From Methylotenera sp. (lineage in GTDB: Bacteria > Pseudomonadota > Gammaproteobacteria > Burkholderiales > Methylophilaceae), in NCBI GenBank assembly GCA_009693255.1, contig SHXQ01000004.1, positions 1-64,000 of the forward strand: DNA of 64,000 nucleotides. The letters run 5' to 3'. Below are positions 36,441-47,782 of this stretch, piece after piece. The position numbers and the translations under genes were made by a program. Every line of letters starts with the position of its first letter. The stretch's first letter is position 1. The notes below the pieces were generated by a model. That model worked only from the letters and a program-made list of their open reading frames with translations, was not told where the DNA came from and made no database searches.

Positions 36441-37064
36441 TCAAATGTATTTACTAACTATGCAAGTTTTAATGAATTTTTTGTGAATTTTAGTCACATT
36501 TGCTTGTAATTCTGCCAGAGATCCATTGTTTAAGATAACTGCGTCGGCAAGAGATAGTCGAACGGTTCTGCTTACCTGCGCTGCCATCATTGTTTTAACG
36601 GCCAATTCAGTCATTTGACTTCGCGCCATAGCGCGTTTAATTTGCTTGGCTTCGTCACAGTCAATGACTAAAACTGTATCTACCACACTGTCATAGCGAT
36701 TGTTTTCAAAAAAAAGTGGGATGACCAGAATCTGGTAGCTAGGGTGTAAATTAATTTCATTGTCATGCAGTTGTTTTATCGCGCGTTGATAGATCGCTGG
36801 GTGGAGTAAGGCTTCAAGTTTTAGCCGCTCTTGCGGATGTTGCAGTACATGCTCACGTAACTTTATGCGGTTTAATGTGTTATCTTTATTTAGGAAATCG
36901 CCACCAAAAATACCTACAATGTCTGTCAGCAGGGGTTCTCCAGTTGCCGTGAGTGCATGTGCAATCACATCTAGATCCACGATAGGCACCCCTAGGGCTG
37001 AAAATTGCCTTGCGACTTCGCTTTTGCCAGAACCTATGCCGCCTGTGAGTGCAATGATAGTCAT
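36441..37064 (-). CDS. coaE: Dephospho-CoA kinase
   Basis: 207 residues. P-loop GGIGSGKS (8-15), DLDVIAHALT, lid-region residues near RMARSQM and family segment LVIPLFFENNRYDSVVDTVLVIDCDE. It carries out the last step of coenzyme A synthesis. It begins four bases after the pilD stop, hence co-transcription. 3' end at a T/A-rich stretch. Confidence 0.94.
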   Translation of the reverse strand: MTIIALTGGIGSGKSEVARQFSALGVPIVDLDVIAHALTATGEPLLTDIVGIFGGDFLNKDNTLNRIKLREHVLQHPQERLKLEALLHPAIYQRAIKQLHDNEINLHPSYQILVIPLFFENNRYDSVVDTVLVIDCDEAKQIKRAMARSQMTELAVKTMMAAQVSRTVRLSLADAVILNNGSLAELQANVTKIHKKFIKTCIVSKYI

Positions 37065-37068
37065 GAAA

Positions 37069-37938
37069 TTAAGCTAAATAATAGCTAGCAAGTTGAGGCC
37101 CTAAAAACAGCGCCGCGATTCCAGCGATTGTCAGAAATGGGCCGAATGGCATCGGTATATCGCGGCCGCGCTTAGCGAATACAATGAGGCTTATGCCGAT
37201 GGTGGCACCTAAAATAGAGGAGAGTAAAATGACTGCGGGCAACAACTGCCAGCCAAACCAAGCACCAATGGCGGCTAGTAATTTAAAGTCACCGTAGCCC
37301 ATGCCTTCTTTGCCTGTGACTAACTTAAATAGCCAGTAGATAGACCATAATGTTAAGTACCCTGCAATCACACCGATCACGGCAGAGTTTAAGTCAGTAA
37401 AGCCATGATTTAGATTGAAGAGCAAGCCTAGCCATAGCAAGGGTAGGGTGATGTCATCCGGTAAGAGTTGCGTGTCAAAATCAATAAAAGTAAGTGCAAT
37501 GAGTGCGAAGGACAATACCCAAGCAAAAAGTGTCGTGCTGGTGTAACCAAATTTCCAGCTTACTAAGCCGATTAACACGCCTGTCAGCAATTCAATCAAT
37601 GGGTAGCGGAGGCTTATGGTGACCTGACAGTGATTACATTTGCCTTTTAAAAATAAATAACTGATGATTGGGATGTTTTCTACTGCGGTAATCCTATGGC
37701 CGCAGCTAGGGCAGGCTGAGCGTGGCTTAGCGAGCGTGCAGTGATTGATTTTAGGTGTATCTTTGCCCTGCAGTTCAAGGCAGTTATTGTGCCATTCGCG
37801 CTCCATTATTTTGGGGAGTCTGTGTATCACAACATTCAAAAAACTACCGACCATTAAGCCAAAAATAACGGACAAGGCAATGAAAATGATCGTGCTTTGC
37901 TGTAATGCGACAGAAATATCAGTAAATCCGCTGAACAT
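37069..37938 (-). CDS. pilD: Type IV prepilin peptidase PilD
   Basis: A 289-residue polytopic aspartic protease. A cytoplasmic zinc site of two CxxC pairs (CPSCGHRI and CNHCQ), FLNVVIHRLPKIMEREW, and the two catalytic Asp motifs FIDFDTQLLPDDITLP and GYGDFKLLAAIGAW are all present. It cleaves and N-methylates type IV pilins and type II secretion pseudopilins. Substrate genes (pilA, pilB, pilC) are not in the window. Confidence 0.94.
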   Translation of the reverse strand: MFSGFTDISVALQQSTIIFIALSVIFGLMVGSFLNVVIHRLPKIMEREWHNNCLELQGKDTPKINHCTLAKPRSACPSCGHRITAVENIPIISYLFLKGKCNHCQVTISLRYPLIELLTGVLIGLVSWKFGYTSTTLFAWVLSFALIALTFIDFDTQLLPDDITLPLLWLGLLFNLNHGFTDLNSAVIGVIAGYLTLWSIYWLFKLVTGKEGMGYGDFKLLAAIGAWFGWQLLPAVILLSSILGATIGISLIVFAKRGRDIPMPFGPFLTIAGIAALFLGPQLASYYLA

Positions 37939-38140
37939 GGCAATCCTTAAAATTTAGCCTGTTGATAGGCTGATGCGGGTTAAGTTATCAACTAAACGCA
38001 TCATCGCATCGTTAAATGTTTGTGGCAACTGGTGCTTGCTTGATCGCGCTTAAGGTTTAAGCTAATAAAATTAACAGATAAGCCCTTGAAAATTTTGCAA
38101 ACAGCCGCAAATACTCAAGTAGATATTTAACGCAGCAAGA

Positions 38141-38146
38141 TATAAT
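38141..38146 (+). promoter_or_regulatory. -10 element upstream of the 38175 gene
   Basis: TATAAT 28 bases before ATG 38175, with a purine-rich ribosome site (AAGGAAGTAGGAAAG) between. The -35 is not convincing. Confidence 0.45.
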
Positions 38147-38174
38147 GAGCACAATAAGGAAGTAGGAAAGCAAA

Positions 38175-38543
38175 ATGACTAATACCAATCGACAAAATGC
38201 AATTGAGCTATTAACAACAGAATTAAACCGACCTGAGTGGGACGAACCTATTGTTTGTCGCGTTGAGGTTGATTTGCCTGCATGGCTCTCTCAATTGGCC
38301 GGGGGTCGTGATTGGGAAGTCTACTCAGAGGCCGAGGAGGAGACTTGCATTAGCTTTGCCATGCGCCAAGGATCTAAGTTAACGTCAAAGCTCGCTGAAG
38401 TAACTTTGTATCATAATGGTTATGCTATTGTGGATGTAGATGGCAGATTCTTGTTTGACGGTTCTCTCACTTCAGGCGCCAACGATTGCGCGCATTTGAC
38501 GTATTACCACGCGGATAGTGGCGAGAAGATTACACTGAATTAA
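38175..38543 (+). CDS. Small acidic protein of unknown function
   Basis: 122 residues, no signal peptide or membrane segment, acidic (many Asp/Glu, with an EAEEETC run near 55-60). A good ribosome site and -10 element show it is real. It looks like a single alpha/beta domain; I do not recognise a family. Neighbours (pilD upstream and divergent, ispB convergent) say nothing firm about its role. Confidence 0.65.
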   Translation: MTNTNRQNAIELLTTELNRPEWDEPIVCRVEVDLPAWLSQLAGGRDWEVYSEAEEETCISFAMRQGSKLTSKLAEVTLYHNGYAIVDVDGRFLFDGSLTSGANDCAHLTYYHADSGEKITLN

Positions 38544-38566
38544 ATGACTAAACCACGCGATAAGGG

Positions 38567-39568
38567 TTAATAATTTCTCGACACGGCGAATTTTGCCAAG
38601 GCTAGCATGGCTTGTTTGTAGGGAGAGTCTGCAAAGTGTGCAATGGAGGCGCAGGCTAGGTCAGCTTCTGTTGCCGCAACTTTTCGCACATGCAGTAACG
38701 CCCCAGTACGCTCAACAGCATTCAGCACCGCGGCTAAGTCATTTAGGCCGCCATGTTCAATAGCATGCTTGATGGATGCGGTTTCAGCTAAGGTGCCATG
38801 ACGCATGGCGTACAATAGCGGCAAGGTGGGTTTGCCTTCACTTAAATCATCGCCTAGATTTTTACCAATTTCAAGGCTATTACCGCTTAAATCTAAGACA
38901 TCATCAATCAGCTGAAAAGCAGTGCCTAGATGCATACCGTATAGGCCCAATGCTTTTTCGTCTGTTGCAGTGGCATCGCTGATAATGGCGCCCAGCTGTG
39001 CTGCGGCTTCAAACAATTTGGCGGTCTTGTAATGAATAACTTTTAGATAGGCGTCATCTGAAATATCAGCGTTGTGCACGTTGAGCAGTTGTAAAACCTC
39101 GCCTTCTGCGATGATGTTCGTTGCGTGACTCAGCACTTCCATGGCACGCATATTTCGTACGGCTACCATCATTTGAAATGCGCGTGAATAGACAAAATCG
39201 CCGACTAGCACGCTGGCGGCATTACCAAACAAAGCGTTAGCGGTATTTTTCCCGCGCCGCTTGGATGATTCGTCGACCACGTCGTCATGCAGCAAGGTGG
39301 CGGTATGAATAAACTCAACCACGGCGGCAAGTTGGTGGTGCTCAACTTTAATCTCACCAAGTAGCCCGGCAGAGAGTAGTACCAGCATAGGGCGCAAACG
39401 TTTTCCGCCGCTATGGATAATGTAATGCGCCACTTGATTCACCAGAGTGACCTCTGAGTATAGCGAGTGTTGAATAACACCATTAACCACTTCAATATCT
39501 GCTAATACACAAGATTGTATGGCTTCTAGTGGTGTAGAATCGGCTGGGTTGTTATGTTGTATAAGCAT
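38567..39568 (-). CDS. ispB: Polyprenyl (octaprenyl) diphosphate synthase
   Basis: A 333-residue trans-prenyltransferase making the ubiquinone side chain. First Asp-rich motif LLHDDVVDESSKRRG, second AFQLIDDVLDLSG, plus GGKRLRPML at the N-terminal side. Position divergent from rplU-rpmA-obgE is conserved in many proteobacteria. Chain length (C40 likely) is inferred. Confidence 0.93.
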   Translation of the reverse strand: MLIQHNNPADSTPLEAIQSCVLADIEVVNGVIQHSLYSEVTLVNQVAHYIIHSGGKRLRPMLVLLSAGLLGEIKVEHHQLAAVVEFIHTATLLHDDVVDESSKRRGKNTANALFGNAASVLVGDFVYSRAFQMMVAVRNMRAMEVLSHATNIIAEGEVLQLLNVHNADISDDAYLKVIHYKTAKLFEAAAQLGAIISDATATDEKALGLYGMHLGTAFQLIDDVLDLSGNSLEIGKNLGDDLSEGKPTLPLLYAMRHGTLAETASIKHAIEHGGLNDLAAVLNAVERTGALLHVRKVAATEADLACASIAHFADSPYKQAMLALAKFAVSRNY

Positions 39569-39728
39569 GCTTGGTATCGCTATAGTAAACCTTAATAATT
39601 AACCGATATTTTAACATAAGCAATTTTTGTTTATAGTAGCAGGAGCTAACTGTCAGCACATTAATTAGTTAAAGTTGTGATGAATTGCAGATCGCGTCAT
39701 AATTTTTGATTTAGCTTGCGATTATGGT

Positions 39729-39756
39729 TTGCTTTGCTAGATTATATGCGTATAAT
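39729..39756 (+). promoter_or_regulatory. rplU-rpmA promoter
   Basis: TTGCTT (39729-39734), 16 bases, TATAAT (39751-39756), 38 bases before the rplU ATG. It lies in the 225-base gap between ispB and rplU. Confidence 0.6.
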
Positions 39757-39793
39757 GCCGAGTTCTTTAGAAAGCGTAATTTAAGGCTCAATC

Positions 39794-40159
39794 ATGTATG
39801 CAGTAATCAAAACTGGTGGTAAGCAATATCGCGTCATTGCAGGCGAAAGATTAAAAGTTGAAAAATTAGAAGTTGAAGTTGGCGGTACTGTTACGCTAGA
39901 TCAAATTTTAATGGTTTCAGATGGCAGCACAACGACCATCGGTTCACCCATTATTAACGGCGCAACCGTTAAAGCTACTGTGCTTTCACATGGCCGTGGC
40001 GACAAGGTGATGATTTTCAAATTCCGTCGTCGTAAACATTATCGTAAAACACAAGGCCATCGCCAAAGTTTTACTGAAATTCAAATCGGTGAAATTTTAG
40101 CTGCAAGTCAAACTGCTGCTAAACCAGCAAAAGATAAAGCTGCTAAAGCTGCAGTATAA
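39794..40159 (+). CDS. rplU: 50S ribosomal protein L21
   Basis: 121 residues. [18 protein letters not shown] and the basic [19 protein letters not shown] segment are diagnostic. About 18 residues longer than E. coli L21, with an Ala/Lys tail ([15 protein letters not shown]). First gene of rplU-rpmA. Confidence 0.96.
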   Translation: MYAVIKTGGKQYRVIAGERLKVEKLEVEVGGTVTLDQILMVSDGSTTTIGSPIINGATVKATVLSHGRGDKVMIFKFRRRKHYRKTQGHRQSFTEIQIGEILAASQTAAKPAKDKAAKAAV

Positions 40160-40192
40160 TTGCAGCAATAAATAAGACTTAAGGATTAAATC

Positions 40193-40453
40193 ATGGCACA
40201 CAAAAAAGCAGGCGGTAGTTCACGTAACGGTCGCGACTCCCACTCACAACGACTTGGTGTTAAAGCCTTTGGCGAAACAGTCGTGACAGCAGGTAGCATT
40301 ATCGTGCGTCAGCGCGGTACAAAAATGCATGCTGGTGAAAACGTAGGTATGGGTAAAGATCATACTTTGTATGCAAAAGCAGATGGTAAAGTGTTTTTTG
40401 CAATTAAAGGTGCATTAAAGCGCCATACTGTAAGCATTATTGTTGCTGCGTAA
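40193..40453 (+). CDS. rpmA: 50S ribosomal protein L27
   Basis: 86 residues beginning [16 protein letters not shown], with [23 protein letters not shown]: standard L27, whose N-terminus reaches the peptidyl transferase centre. A terminator follows within 20 bases. Confidence 0.97.
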   Translation: MAHKKAGGSSRNGRDSHSQRLGVKAFGETVVTAGSIIVRQRGTKMHAGENVGMGKDHTLYAKADGKVFFAIKGALKRHTVSIIVAA

Positions 40454-40472
40454 GTTAAAGTAACTATATTCA

Positions 40473-40502
40473 AAGCCTCATCGTTTGATGGGGCTTTTTT
40501 AT
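40473..40502 (+). terminator. Terminator after rpmA
   Basis: Stem aagcctcatc/gatggggctt around loop gttt, followed by ttttttattt. It separates the ribosomal genes from obgE. Confidence 0.8.
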
Positions 40503-40630
40503 TTGGTAAACATGTCACATGTGAGCATGGGGCTTTAGTACCGGTTATTCACAGCTAAGGCCTTGACGGTCTTGCAAGAATGATGGGATAAGTTAAGTTT
40601 TTAGGGTTAAAATCCTTCGTGCGAAGGTAA

Positions 40631-41755
<1,125 letters not shown>

Positions 41756-41756
41756 A

Positions 41757-42890
41757 ATGAAGTCTTTCGAATTCAAATCTCTGCTTTTAGATACAAAGGT
41801 GATTGTAGTTAAGGTAGGCTCTAGCCTAGTCACCAATGATGGCAATGGTTTAGATCAAGTGGCTATTGCCGCATGGGCAACGCAAATTGCTACATTGGCG
41901 CGTCAAGGTAAGCAAATTGTTTTAGTTTCAAGTGGCGCTGTGGCTGAAGGCATGCAGCGTTTAGGCTGGAAAAAACGTCCGACCGCAGTCAATAAATTGC
42001 AAGCTGCGGCAGCCGTCGGTCAAATGGGTTTGGTGCAAATGTATGAAAGTTGCTTTAGCAAACATCAATTGCATACGGCGCAAGTGCTACTGACACATGA
42101 TGATTTAGCCGATAGAAAACGTTACCTCAATGCACGCAGTACGCTGCGTACATTATTAGACTTAAAAGTAATTCCCATCATCAACGAGAATGACACGGTG
42201 GTGACCGATGAAATTCGGTTTGGGGATAACGATACTTTAGGCTCATTGGTGGCAAATTTGATAGAGGCTGATGCCTTAGTGATTTTAACTGATCAGCAAG
42301 GGCTCTATTCCACAGATCCACGTAAAGATAAAGAGGCCACATTCATACAGCACGCTACCGCCGGTGATAGTGCGCTAGAAAAAATGGCCGGTGGGGTAGG
42401 TAGCAATGTCGGTACCGGTGGTATGTTAACCAAGATACTGGCGGCTAAACGGGCTGCGCGCAGTGGTGCTCATACAGTGATTGCCTCAGGGCGTGAAAAG
42501 GATGTGCTGGTTCGACTGGCCGCGGGTGAAATCATTGGTACCCATTTGCAAGCAACCGAGATGAAAACAACGGCGCGTAAACAGTGGTTGGCCGATCATT
42601 TGCAACTCCGTGGCAAATTAAGCTTAGATGCGGGCGCAGTAAAAGTGATTCAGCAAGAAGGTAAAAGTTTATTATCGATTGGCGTCACGGCTGTTGAAGG
42701 TAACTTTGAGCGCGGAGAAGTCGTGGCATGTTGTGATGCCGATGGCGCTGAAATTGCCCGTGGGCTAGTGAATTACTCTTCAGCCGAGGCGTTACGTATT
42801 ATGCGTAAGCCAAGTGCTGAGATTGAAAAAATATTGGGCTATGTAGAAGAGGCAGAACTCATACATAGAGATAATTTGGTATTACTATAG
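41757..42890 (+). CDS. proB: Glutamate 5-kinase
   Basis: 377 residues from ATG 41757, just after the obgE stop; the frame is open upstream but that would overlap obgE. An amino-acid-kinase domain ([57 protein letters not shown]) plus a C-terminal PUA domain (from about 280). First step of proline synthesis, feedback-inhibited by proline in the family. Confidence 0.95.
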   Translation: MKSFEFKSLLLDTKVIVVKVGSSLVTNDGNGLDQVAIAAWATQIATLARQGKQIVLVSSGAVAEGMQRLGWKKRPTAVNKLQAAAAVGQMGLVQMYESCFSKHQLHTAQVLLTHDDLADRKRYLNARSTLRTLLDLKVIPIINENDTVVTDEIRFGDNDTLGSLVANLIEADALVILTDQQGLYSTDPRKDKEATFIQHATAGDSALEKMAGGVGSNVGTGGMLTKILAAKRAARSGAHTVIASGREKDVLVRLAAGEIIGTHLQATEMKTTARKQWLADHLQLRGKLSLDAGAVKVIQQEGKSLLSIGVTAVEGNFERGEVVACCDADGAEIARGLVNYSSAEALRIMRKPSAEIEKILGYVEEAELIHRDNLVLL

Positions 42891-42946
42891 TTTTAGCATT
42901 GGTTATTTATAAGCATGGTGCTAAAAGAAATGTATAAGGAATGTCG

Positions 42947-43447
42947 ATGAAAAAACAACCATTAGTAGCCATTATTATGGGATCAGATAGCGACTGGCCT
43001 ATTATGAAGGCGGCAGCACAAATGCTAGCTGACTTTGATATTGCCTATACTGCACAAGTCGTTTCAGCGCATCGCACGCCCGATTTAATGTTTAGCTTTG
43101 CCGACGGTGCGGCTAAAAAAGGCTATCAAGTCATTATCGCTGGAGCGGGCGGCGCAGCGCACTTGCCGGGCATGGTGGCAGCTAAAACAACGTTACCGGT
43201 TTTGGGTGTGCCTATCCCTTCTAAGCATTTGCAAGGCCAAGATTCACTGCTATCTATTGTGCAAATGCCCAAAGGCATTCCTGTGGCTACTTTTGCTATT
43301 GGTGAAGCAGGTGCTGCTAATGCCGGCTTGTTTGCGGCTTCTATATTGGCAAATCAAGATGCCGGATTAGCGCAAAAGCTAGCAGAATTCCGTGCGAAAC
43401 AAACCGATAAAGTACAGTTAATGGTGTTAAGTGATCAGCCTCAATAG
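42947..43447 (+). CDS. purE: N5-carboxyaminoimidazole ribonucleotide mutase PurE
   Basis: About 166 residues. [21 protein letters not shown] and [12 protein letters not shown] are the class I PurE motifs, with catalytic Ser and His. ATG 42947 is chosen because its AAGGA ribosome site sits six bases upstream; ATG 42941 would abut it. Pairs with purK 32 bases on in de novo purine synthesis. Confidence 0.94.
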   Translation: MKKQPLVAIIMGSDSDWPIMKAAAQMLADFDIAYTAQVVSAHRTPDLMFSFADGAAKKGYQVIIAGAGGAAHLPGMVAAKTTLPVLGVPIPSKHLQGQDSLLSIVQMPKGIPVATFAIGEAGAANAGLFAASILANQDAGLAQKLAEFRAKQTDKVQLMVLSDQPQ

Positions 43448-43479
43448 TCGTATTCATTAATCCAATATAAATTCAATCT

Positions 43480-44646
43480 ATGACCCATCAAACTGCACAT
43501 CAAAACACAGTAATTTTGCCACCAGCAATGCTGGGCATGTTGGGTGGCGGCCAGTTGGGTCGATTCTTCGTCATCGCTGCCCATGAAATGGGTTATAAAG
43601 TAACGGTGTTAGATCCAGATGCCAATAGCCCAGCAGGTAAAATTGCGGATGCGCATATTTGTGCGGCATTTGATGATAAAGCCGCTTTATTAAAGCTAGC
43701 GAATGCTTGTGCGGCCATCAGTACTGAGTTTGAAAATGTGCCAGCCGATTCGCTGTCATTTTTAGCGCAAACTAAACCTGTGCTGCCGAGTGCTTATAGT
43801 GTCGCCATTGCCCAGCATCGCGTGAGTGAAAAGAACTTTCTTAAGCATGCTGGTTTGCCTGTGGCGCCATATGCAGTGATTAACGAAATAGATGATTTAC
43901 CTGATGATGCTAGTGATATTTATCCAGCCATTTTAAAGGTTGCGCGTTTTGGCTACGATGGCAAAGGCCAGACCAGAGTAAAAGATCAGCATGAAGCACA
44001 ATTGGCTTTTGTCGCCTTTGAACGTGAAGAATGCGTGTTAGAGAAAATGCTCAAGCTTGATTACGAAGTTTCTGTTGTACTGGCACGCGATGTGCGTGGC
44101 AATGTGGCGACGTTTCCTACGGCAGAGAATAGCCACTTGAATGGCATACTGGATGTTTCCATTGTGCCGGCGCGAGGTAGTGATACCATTAGCCACCAAG
44201 CGCAAAAATTAGCAGTGATGGTTGCAGAGAAATTAGCTTACACCGGGGTATTGGGGGTGGAGTTTTTTGTCTGTAATGGCGAATTGCTGGTCAATGAAAT
44301 GGCGCCGCGCCCCCATAATTCTGGCCATTACACGATAGATGCCTGTGTGACCAATCAATTTGAGCAGCAAGTGCGTGTGATGACTGGGTTGCCATTAGGC
44401 AGTGCTAGACAACATAGCCCAGCCGTAATGGTTAATTTGTTAGGCGATATATGGCCTGCGGATGACGCCGCGGCGCCAGAGTGGCAACTGGCCTTAAATA
44501 ATCCGCAACTTAAACTGCATATGTACGGCAAGCATGAGGCACGTTCAGGACGTAAAATGGGACACTTTACCATGATTAACGTCAGTCGTGATGAGGCGCT
44601 TAAGCAGGCAATGCAGATCCGTGCGGAGTTAAATATTGGGGACTAG
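43480..44646 (+). CDS. purK: N5-carboxyaminoimidazole ribonucleotide synthase PurK
   Basis: A 388-residue ATP-grasp enzyme that carboxylates AIR with bicarbonate. MLGGGQLGRFF at the N-terminus, RFGYDGKGQ (ATP-binding loop) and NEMAPRPHNSGHYTIDAC are diagnostic. A bidirectional terminator follows. Confidence 0.95.
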   Translation: MTHQTAHQNTVILPPAMLGMLGGGQLGRFFVIAAHEMGYKVTVLDPDANSPAGKIADAHICAAFDDKAALLKLANACAAISTEFENVPADSLSFLAQTKPVLPSAYSVAIAQHRVSEKNFLKHAGLPVAPYAVINEIDDLPDDASDIYPAILKVARFGYDGKGQTRVKDQHEAQLAFVAFEREECVLEKMLKLDYEVSVVLARDVRGNVATFPTAENSHLNGILDVSIVPARGSDTISHQAQKLAVMVAEKLAYTGVLGVEFFVCNGELLVNEMAPRPHNSGHYTIDACVTNQFEQQVRVMTGLPLGSARQHSPAVMVNLLGDIWPADDAAAPEWQLALNNPQLKLHMYGKHEARSGRKMGHFTMINVSRDEALKQAMQIRAELNIGD

Positions 44647-44685
44647 TATTTTTCTAAATTGAGTGGGATTGCATTCAATTAAGCA

Positions 44686-44718
44686 ATAAAAAAGCCGAAC
44701 ATTTGTTCGGCTTTTTTA
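44686..44718. terminator. Bidirectional terminator between purK and rpsT
   Basis: Perfect stem aaaaaagccgaac/gttcggctttttt with loop attt; A and T runs on both sides serve the convergent purK and rpsT transcripts. Confidence 0.9.
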
Positions 44719-44731
44719 ATATGACGGCTAA

Positions 44732-45094
44732 TTATACAGTTTTAGCTTTTGGCGCTGCTTTAGCCTTAGGTGCTGCCTTAGCTTCTACTTTAGCCTTAGG
44801 CGCAGCTTTTGCTGCCGTTACTGGTACGCTACCAGACATTGCCTTAATAGCTGCATTTAAGCGACTTTTATGACGTGAAGCTTTGTTTTTATGAATTATT
44901 TTTTTGTCTGCAATGCTGTCGATCACGCTTACGTTTTCACTGTAAGCTGCCGTAGCTGCTGCTTTATCACCAGCTTCTACTGCTTTAATAATTTTTTTAA
45001 TCGCGGTACGCAAAGTAGAACGCAAACTTGCATTGTGAGCGCGTTGCTTAACTGCTTGACGAGCACGTTTTCTTGCTTGTGCGGTATTTGCCAT
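44732..45094 (-). CDS. rpsT: 30S ribosomal protein S20 with extended tail
   Basis: 120 residues. The S20 core ([26 protein letters not shown], ..[14 protein letters not shown]) ends near residue 87, the usual length. The remaining 33 residues are an imperfect Ala-Pro-Lys repeat ([15 protein letters not shown]), probably disordered and basic. Divergent from murJ, the usual arrangement. Confidence 0.95.
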   Translation of the reverse strand: MANTAQARKRARQAVKQRAHNASLRSTLRTAIKKIIKAVEAGDKAAATAAYSENVSVIDSIADKKIIHKNKASRHKSRLNAAIKAMSGSVPVTAAKAAPKAKVEAKAAPKAKAAPKAKTV

Positions 45095-45280
45095 CTGAGA
45101 TTTTTCCTAAAAGCTATTCAAAATACGAAGCCCATAATAATAGCGATTTTATAAAACTATTGCAAGTTAAAATAGCGTAAATATCATTGGCATTTACTAC
45201 GGGAGAGTTGCTGGCATGTTAAAATCTCACAATATGTGGTTAATCCATCAATTTTATTGTAATTTTAGAAGAAATCTCGC

Positions 45281-46837
45281 ATGAATTTACTCAAAGCGCT
45301 GGCTAAAGTCGGCAGCATGACTTTTATGTCTCGCATATTAGGTTTTGTGCGAGATACACTCATTGCGCGGGTATTTGGTGCGGGCATGTTAAGCGATGCG
45401 TTCATCGTGGCCTTCAAAATCCCCAACTTATTACGTCGGGTTTCTGCTGAAGGCGCTTTTAGCCAGGCTTTTGTGCCCATATTGGCGGAATATAAAAGCC
45501 AGCGTAGCTTTGATGAAACGCACGGCCTGATTAATCGCGTGGCCACATGGTTGGGTTTGATTCTGGTGGGCGTGACTTTATTAGGCATGTTGGCTGCGCC
45601 TTTGATTGTCGCCTTAATTGCGCCAGGATTTACTGCTGACCATGCCAAGATGCAACTTACGGTTGAGTTGTTGCGTATTACCTTCCCCTACATTTTCTTT
45701 ATCTCGCTAGTTTCAATGGCAGGTGGCGTTCTCAACACCTATAACAAATTTGGCATTCCAGCCTTTACCCCGGTTTGGCTCAATGTCTCGATGATTGCTG
45801 GCGTATTGTTTTTTGCTGATTATTTTGCAGAGCCAATTAAAGTGCTTGCTTGGGCGGTATTTTTTGGCGGATTCTTACAGTTGATGTTTCAAATTCCATT
45901 TTTAAAGAAAATTGGTTTATTGCCCAAGTTTGAACTTAGGCGGGCGGATGGTAGCCATGATGAAGGCGTGTCTCGTATTTTAAAGCTCATGGGGCCCGCC
46001 ATGCTAGGAGTTTCAGTGGCGCAAATTTCACTGATTATCAACACGGTTTTCGCTTCCTTTTTAAAAACAGGCAGCGTCAGTTGGTTGTATTACGCCGATA
46101 GATTAATGGAGTTCCCCACCGGCGTTCTAGGTGTGGCCTTAGGTACGATATTGTTGCCCAGTTTATCCAAAGCTTATGCCAGCCAAGACGATAGCGAATA
46201 TTCGCAGTTGTTAGATTGGGGCTTGCGCTTAACCTTTATTTTAGCCGCGCCTGCAGCCGTTGCTTTAGCGGTACTGTCTGCACCGTTAGTGATTGCTTTA
46301 TTCCATTACGGAAAATTTACCGGATTAGACGTACTCATGACGCAGCAAGCATTGGTCGCTTACAGCCTAGGTTTATTGGGCTTAATTTTGGTTAAAATTT
46401 TAGCGCCAGGGTTTTATGCACGGCAAAACATCAAAACGCCGGTTAAGATCGCCGTGTTTACCCTAGTGACAACGCAGTTGATGAATTTAGTCTTTGTTTT
46501 TGGCTTGGATTTGAAGCACGCCGGTTTGGCGTTAGCCATTGGCTTAGGCGCCTGTATTAACGCTTCATTGTTGTATTATCATTTGCGTAAAGCCGGCATC
46601 TATCAATTGCAAGCTGGCTGGTTGATGTTTTTAGCTAAATTAGCGCTGGCCTTAATGGTGATGGCTATTGCCCTTTATTTGGCTAAGGGCGACACCGAGG
46701 CATGGCTAAATTTTAGTTTGATAAAACGGCTGCTGTATATCAGCGGCCTAGTATCGTTGGGTGCAATCAGTTATTTTGCCACATTAATGTTACTAGGCTT
46801 TAGGCCGCGAGATTTCATCCGCAAGGTGATGCATTAA
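45281..46837 (+). CDS. murJ: Lipid II flippase MurJ
   Basis: A 518-residue protein with about 14 membrane helices of the MOP superfamily. [47 protein letters not shown] and [23 protein letters not shown] are hallmarks. It moves lipid II to the periplasm for peptidoglycan synthesis. Its stop directly abuts ribF. Confidence 0.95.
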   Translation: MNLLKALAKVGSMTFMSRILGFVRDTLIARVFGAGMLSDAFIVAFKIPNLLRRVSAEGAFSQAFVPILAEYKSQRSFDETHGLINRVATWLGLILVGVTLLGMLAAPLIVALIAPGFTADHAKMQLTVELLRITFPYIFFISLVSMAGGVLNTYNKFGIPAFTPVWLNVSMIAGVLFFADYFAEPIKVLAWAVFFGGFLQLMFQIPFLKKIGLLPKFELRRADGSHDEGVSRILKLMGPAMLGVSVAQISLIINTVFASFLKTGSVSWLYYADRLMEFPTGVLGVALGTILLPSLSKAYASQDDSEYSQLLDWGLRLTFILAAPAAVALAVLSAPLVIALFHYGKFTGLDVLMTQQALVAYSLGLLGLILVKILAPGFYARQNIKTPVKIAVFTLVTTQLMNLVFVFGLDLKHAGLALAIGLGACINASLLYYHLRKAGIYQLQAGWLMFLAKLALALMVMAIALYLAKGDTEAWLNFSLIKRLLYISGLVSLGAISYFATLMLLGFRPRDFIRKVMH

Positions 46838-47731
46838 ATGCAGGTTTTTAGGCACTTTCCAACAGCACAGCAGTTGCCGTGTGCACTTGCGATAGGTAAT
46901 TTTGATGGAATGCATCTAGGGCATCAGGCGCTATTGCATAAATTGGTCGAAACCGCCAAAGCGCTTAATATCAGTGCCGCGGTCATGACGTTTGAGCCAC
47001 ACCCACGTGAGTTTTTTGCCGCACAAAGCGCACCAACCCGGCTCAGTTCTTTGCGTGAAAAGCTGGAGTATTTTGCCGAAGCAGGGATTGAAAAAGTGTA
47101 TGTGTGTCGTTTTAATCAGGGTCTGGCAAACCTGAGCCCACAACAATTTATGCAAACTATTTTGCGAGACTCACTCAATGCCGAATCCATTTTAGTCGGT
47201 GATGATTTCAGGTTTGGTGCAATGCGAGCGGGTTCTATTGCTGATTTTATCGAGGCTAAATTTAATCTGGTGAGTTTGCCGCAAGTGGATTTAAATGCTG
47301 TCAGAGTGTCTAGTACGCGTGTACGTAACGCCTTGGCGACAGGTGATTTGCCAGTGGCGACGCAGTTATTAAGCCGTCCTTACAGCATTAGTGGAAAAGT
47401 GGTGCATGGTGCAAAACGTGGTCGAGAATTAGGTTTCCCCACCGCCAATGTGCACATGTGGCATGAGCGTCCAGCCTTAACAGGCGTGTATGCGGTAAAA
47501 TTAGACAGATTGAATGGTGTGGCTAATTTAGGCGTACGACCGACTATTTCCGGGCTGTCTAAATTGATTCTTGAAGTGCATGTGATTGATTTTAATGGTA
47601 ATTTGTATGGAAAGCACGTGCACGTTGAATTTCTACATAAAATACGTGATGAAATGAAGTTTGACAGTTTGACTGCCTTGAAAGCGCAGATTGCCAAAGA
47701 TGTAGCTGTTGCAAGAGATTTTTTTGAATAG
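46838..47731 (+). CDS. ribF: Bifunctional riboflavin kinase/FAD synthetase
   Basis: 297 residues: an N-terminal FMN adenylyltransferase domain (IGNFDGMHLGHQALL with the GxHxxH nucleotide site, MTFEPHPREFF, VGDDFRFGAMRAG, VSSTRVRNAL) and a C-terminal kinase domain (GKVVHGAKRGRELGFPTAN, GVANLGVRPT). Makes FMN and FAD. The start directly follows murJ. A long perfect hairpin lies right after the stop. Confidence 0.96.
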   Translation: MQVFRHFPTAQQLPCALAIGNFDGMHLGHQALLHKLVETAKALNISAAVMTFEPHPREFFAAQSAPTRLSSLREKLEYFAEAGIEKVYVCRFNQGLANLSPQQFMQTILRDSLNAESILVGDDFRFGAMRAGSIADFIEAKFNLVSLPQVDLNAVRVSSTRVRNALATGDLPVATQLLSRPYSISGKVVHGAKRGRELGFPTANVHMWHERPALTGVYAVKLDRLNGVANLGVRPTISGLSKLILEVHVIDFNGNLYGKHVHVEFLHKIRDEMKFDSLTALKAQIAKDVAVARDFFE

Positions 47732-47759
47732 ATCATTCCGACGTGTTGTCGGAATGATC
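47731..47759. other. Perfect 12-base hairpin between ribF and ileS
   Basis: gatcattccgac-gtgtt-gtcggaatgatc starts at the last base of the ribF stop codon and ends 23 bases before ileS. A T7 run follows only after seven more bases, so it is not a textbook terminator; it may be an mRNA-processing or partial attenuation site. Confidence 0.7.
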
Positions 47760-47782
47760 ATAGAGATTTTTTTGAGATTTAA

